DNA from: Clostridia bacterium
GTDB lineage: Bacteria; Bacillota_A; Clostridia; Christensenellales; Aristaeellaceae
Direction of reading: 5' to 3'
Length of the DNA: 6,661 nucleotides
NCBI GenBank assembly: GCA_017938785.1
Contig: JAGBAU010000109.1
Span: 1 to 6,661 of the forward strand
In this document: piece after piece, positions 5,776-6,661 of the stretch
Position numbering within the stretch: the first letter of the stretch is position 1
Layout of the letters: every line of letters begins with the position of its first letter
Made by a program: the position numbers and the translations under genes
The notes under the pieces: model-generated
Seen by the model: the letters and a program-made list of their open reading frames with translations, nothing else
What the model was told of the DNA's origin: nothing
Database searches by the model: none

Positions 5776-6575
5776 TTTCTTACCTCCATATTCTTTTTCC
5801 GGGTGGGCCCGAACAGGCTCACACCCGCTACAACAAACACAAACAACAATATCAGCGTGCACAGCGCATTCACCTGGGGCGAAACGCCGGTCTTCACCGA
5901 AGAATAGATCACCAGCGGCAGCGGATTTACATTGCTGCCCGTCACAAAGAAACTGATCACGAAATCGTCCATACTCATGGCAAAGGCCAGCATCACGCCG
6001 GACAGCACGCCCGGCAGGATCAGCGGCAGCGTCACCGTGAAGAATGCCTTCGCGGGAGAAGCGCCCAAATCCCGGGCCGCGGATTCAAGGTTTGAATCCA
6101 TGCCCGCCAGCCTGCCCTTTACCAGCATGAAGATGTAGGGCGTACAGAAGGTGGTGTGGGCCAGCACCAGCGTACCCATGCCCAGCTTCAGTCCCGCCGC
6201 CGTGAACAGCGCCAGGAAGGCCACCGCAAGGATGATTTCAGGAATCATGATCGGCAGCATGGTGATGGTTTCCAGCGCGCCGGAAAAGCGCAGCTTTCGC
6301 TTGGCCATCCCCAATGCGCCGAGGGTGCCGATGACCATCGCCGCCGAGCAGCTCAGCGCCGCCAGGATGAGGCTCGTTCCCAGCGCCTCCAGCAGGCCCT
6401 TGGTATCCTGGAAGAGGGCTTTATAATACTGCAGGGAGAACCCGGTAAACGCCGTAGGCAGACGGCTCGCATTGGCATTGAAGGAATACACAGCCACCAC
6501 GATCATGGGCAGATACATCAGAATCAGTACCAGCGCCAGGTAGATGCCCGCGCCGATATTCTTTCTCTTTCTCAT
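5772..6575 (-). CDS. potC: PotC-like polyamine ABC transporter permease
   Basis: This 267-residue inner membrane protein forms, with the upstream permease, the channel of a PotABCD-type importer. About six hydrophobic helices are visible, near 10-30, 65-87, 105-128, 131-152, 183-205 and 238-258. The cytoplasmic EAA loop that docks on the ATPase reads ESAARDLGASPAKAFFTVTLPLILPGV (about 163-189), and FAMSMDDFVISFFVTG (about 197-212) is typical of PotC/PotI-type subunits. Length is normal for PotC. It starts 13 bases after the stop of the previous permease gene, preceded by GGGGGTGG, and its TGA overlaps the potD ATG, so translation of permease and binding protein is coupled. No damage is seen. 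A related amine or other small cationic substrate remains possible. Confidence 0.92.
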   Translation of the reverse strand: MRKRKNIGAGIYLALVLILMYLPMIVVAVYSFNANASRLPTAFTGFSLQYYKALFQDTKGLLEALGTSLILAALSCSAAMVIGTLGALGMAKRKLRFSGALETITMLPIMIPEIILAVAFLALFTAAGLKLGMGTLVLAHTTFCTPYIFMLVKGRLAGMDSNLESAARDLGASPAKAFFTVTLPLILPGVLSGVMLAFAMSMDDFVISFFVTGSNVNPLPLVIYSSVKTGVSPQVNALCTLILLFVFVVAGVSLFGPTRKKNMEVRK

Positions 6576-6588
6576 GCGTCCACCCCCG

Positions 6589-6661
6589 TTACATCAGCGT
6601 CAGGTCGGAGGACTTGCCGCCCGCCTTGCGCTGTATGAACATCACGATGGCGGTCATCACC
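6589..6661 (-). CDS. potB: C-terminal end of the upstream ABC permease subunit (PotB-like)
   Basis: Only the last 23 codons and the TAA lie in the window; the rest is beyond the right edge. The translation ends MTAIVMFIQRKAGGKSSDLTLM, a hydrophobic helix end followed by a short basic tail, as at the C-terminus of many ABC permeases. Identity rests mainly on position: it directly precedes potC on the same strand with a 13-base gap, where potB stands in potABCD operons. The fragment itself is too short to prove it. Confidence 0.65.
   Translation of the reverse strand, partial: VMTAIVMFIQRKAGGKSSDLTLM

Noticed and set aside
5776..5862. Longer PotD start adding 29 residues
   Set aside because: It would put a Cys-rich non-signal stretch before a normal signal peptide and overlap potC deeply; GGAGG precedes the ATG at 5775.
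4543..5907. A 454-codon open frame on the plus strand opposite potD
   Set aside because: It is the antisense of potD, potC's end and the DUF975 start, with a composition of low-complexity His/Gly/Gln/Leu stretches and no recognisable domain. GC-rich codon use on the minus strand removes stops from this frame.
1..6661. CRISPR array, tRNA, rRNA, insertion sequence ends or toxin-antitoxin pair
   Set aside because: I looked for regularly spaced repeats, cloverleaf-like segments, transposase motifs and short overlapping gene pairs. Only the short regulatory repeats at 894-1004 and the two hairpins were found.

Overview
The window looks like chromosomal DNA from a Gram-positive anaerobe of the Clostridia type. 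This is an inference from strong AGGAGG-like ribosome binding sites, ATGA start/stop overlaps, a DUF975-family membrane protein, a short stand-alone BFD-type [2Fe-2S] protein, and a pot polyamine transporter encoded in the order potB-potC-potD. No rRNA, tRNA, CRISPR array or mobile element was found.

Left part (1-3018). A minus-strand gene for a polysaccharide pyruvyl transferase family protein runs off the left edge; only its N-terminal 275 codons are present. It is divergent from a plus-strand two-component operon: an OmpR-family response regulator (1019-1693) overlapping by four bases a HAMP-containing sensor histidine kinase (1690-3018). The 193-base gap between the divergent genes is rich in signals. 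It holds a 16-base palindrome, an imperfect 13-base direct repeat, and four copies of TTCAT spaced at multiples of 11 bases around a TATAAT box. That is the pattern expected of an OmpR-family binding site, and it suggests the pair regulates itself and perhaps its polysaccharide neighbour.

Middle (3022-3065). A perfect 44-base palindrome with A6 and T6 flanks inside its arms acts as a bidirectional terminator between convergent transcription units.

Right part (3069-6661). All genes are on the minus strand and read right to left: the tail of a permease (potB-like), potC, potD (overlapping potC by four bases), a DUF975 membrane protein with an extra soluble C-terminal region, and a 64-residue BFD-like ferredoxin. 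A GC-rich hairpin lies directly after potD, so the last two genes may be expressed less than the transporter. The transporter would import spermidine, putrescine or a related amine, using an ATPase (potA) encoded beyond the right edge. PotD keeps many but not all of the ligand residues known from E. coli PotD. Hand counts on a few 60-base rows gave 40-58% GC left of the terminator and 62-63% in the pot genes, so the two halves differ in composition.

No wholly new system is evident. The most distinctive items are the phased repeat array in the regulator promoter, the DUF975 protein's C-terminal extension, and the altered PotD pocket.
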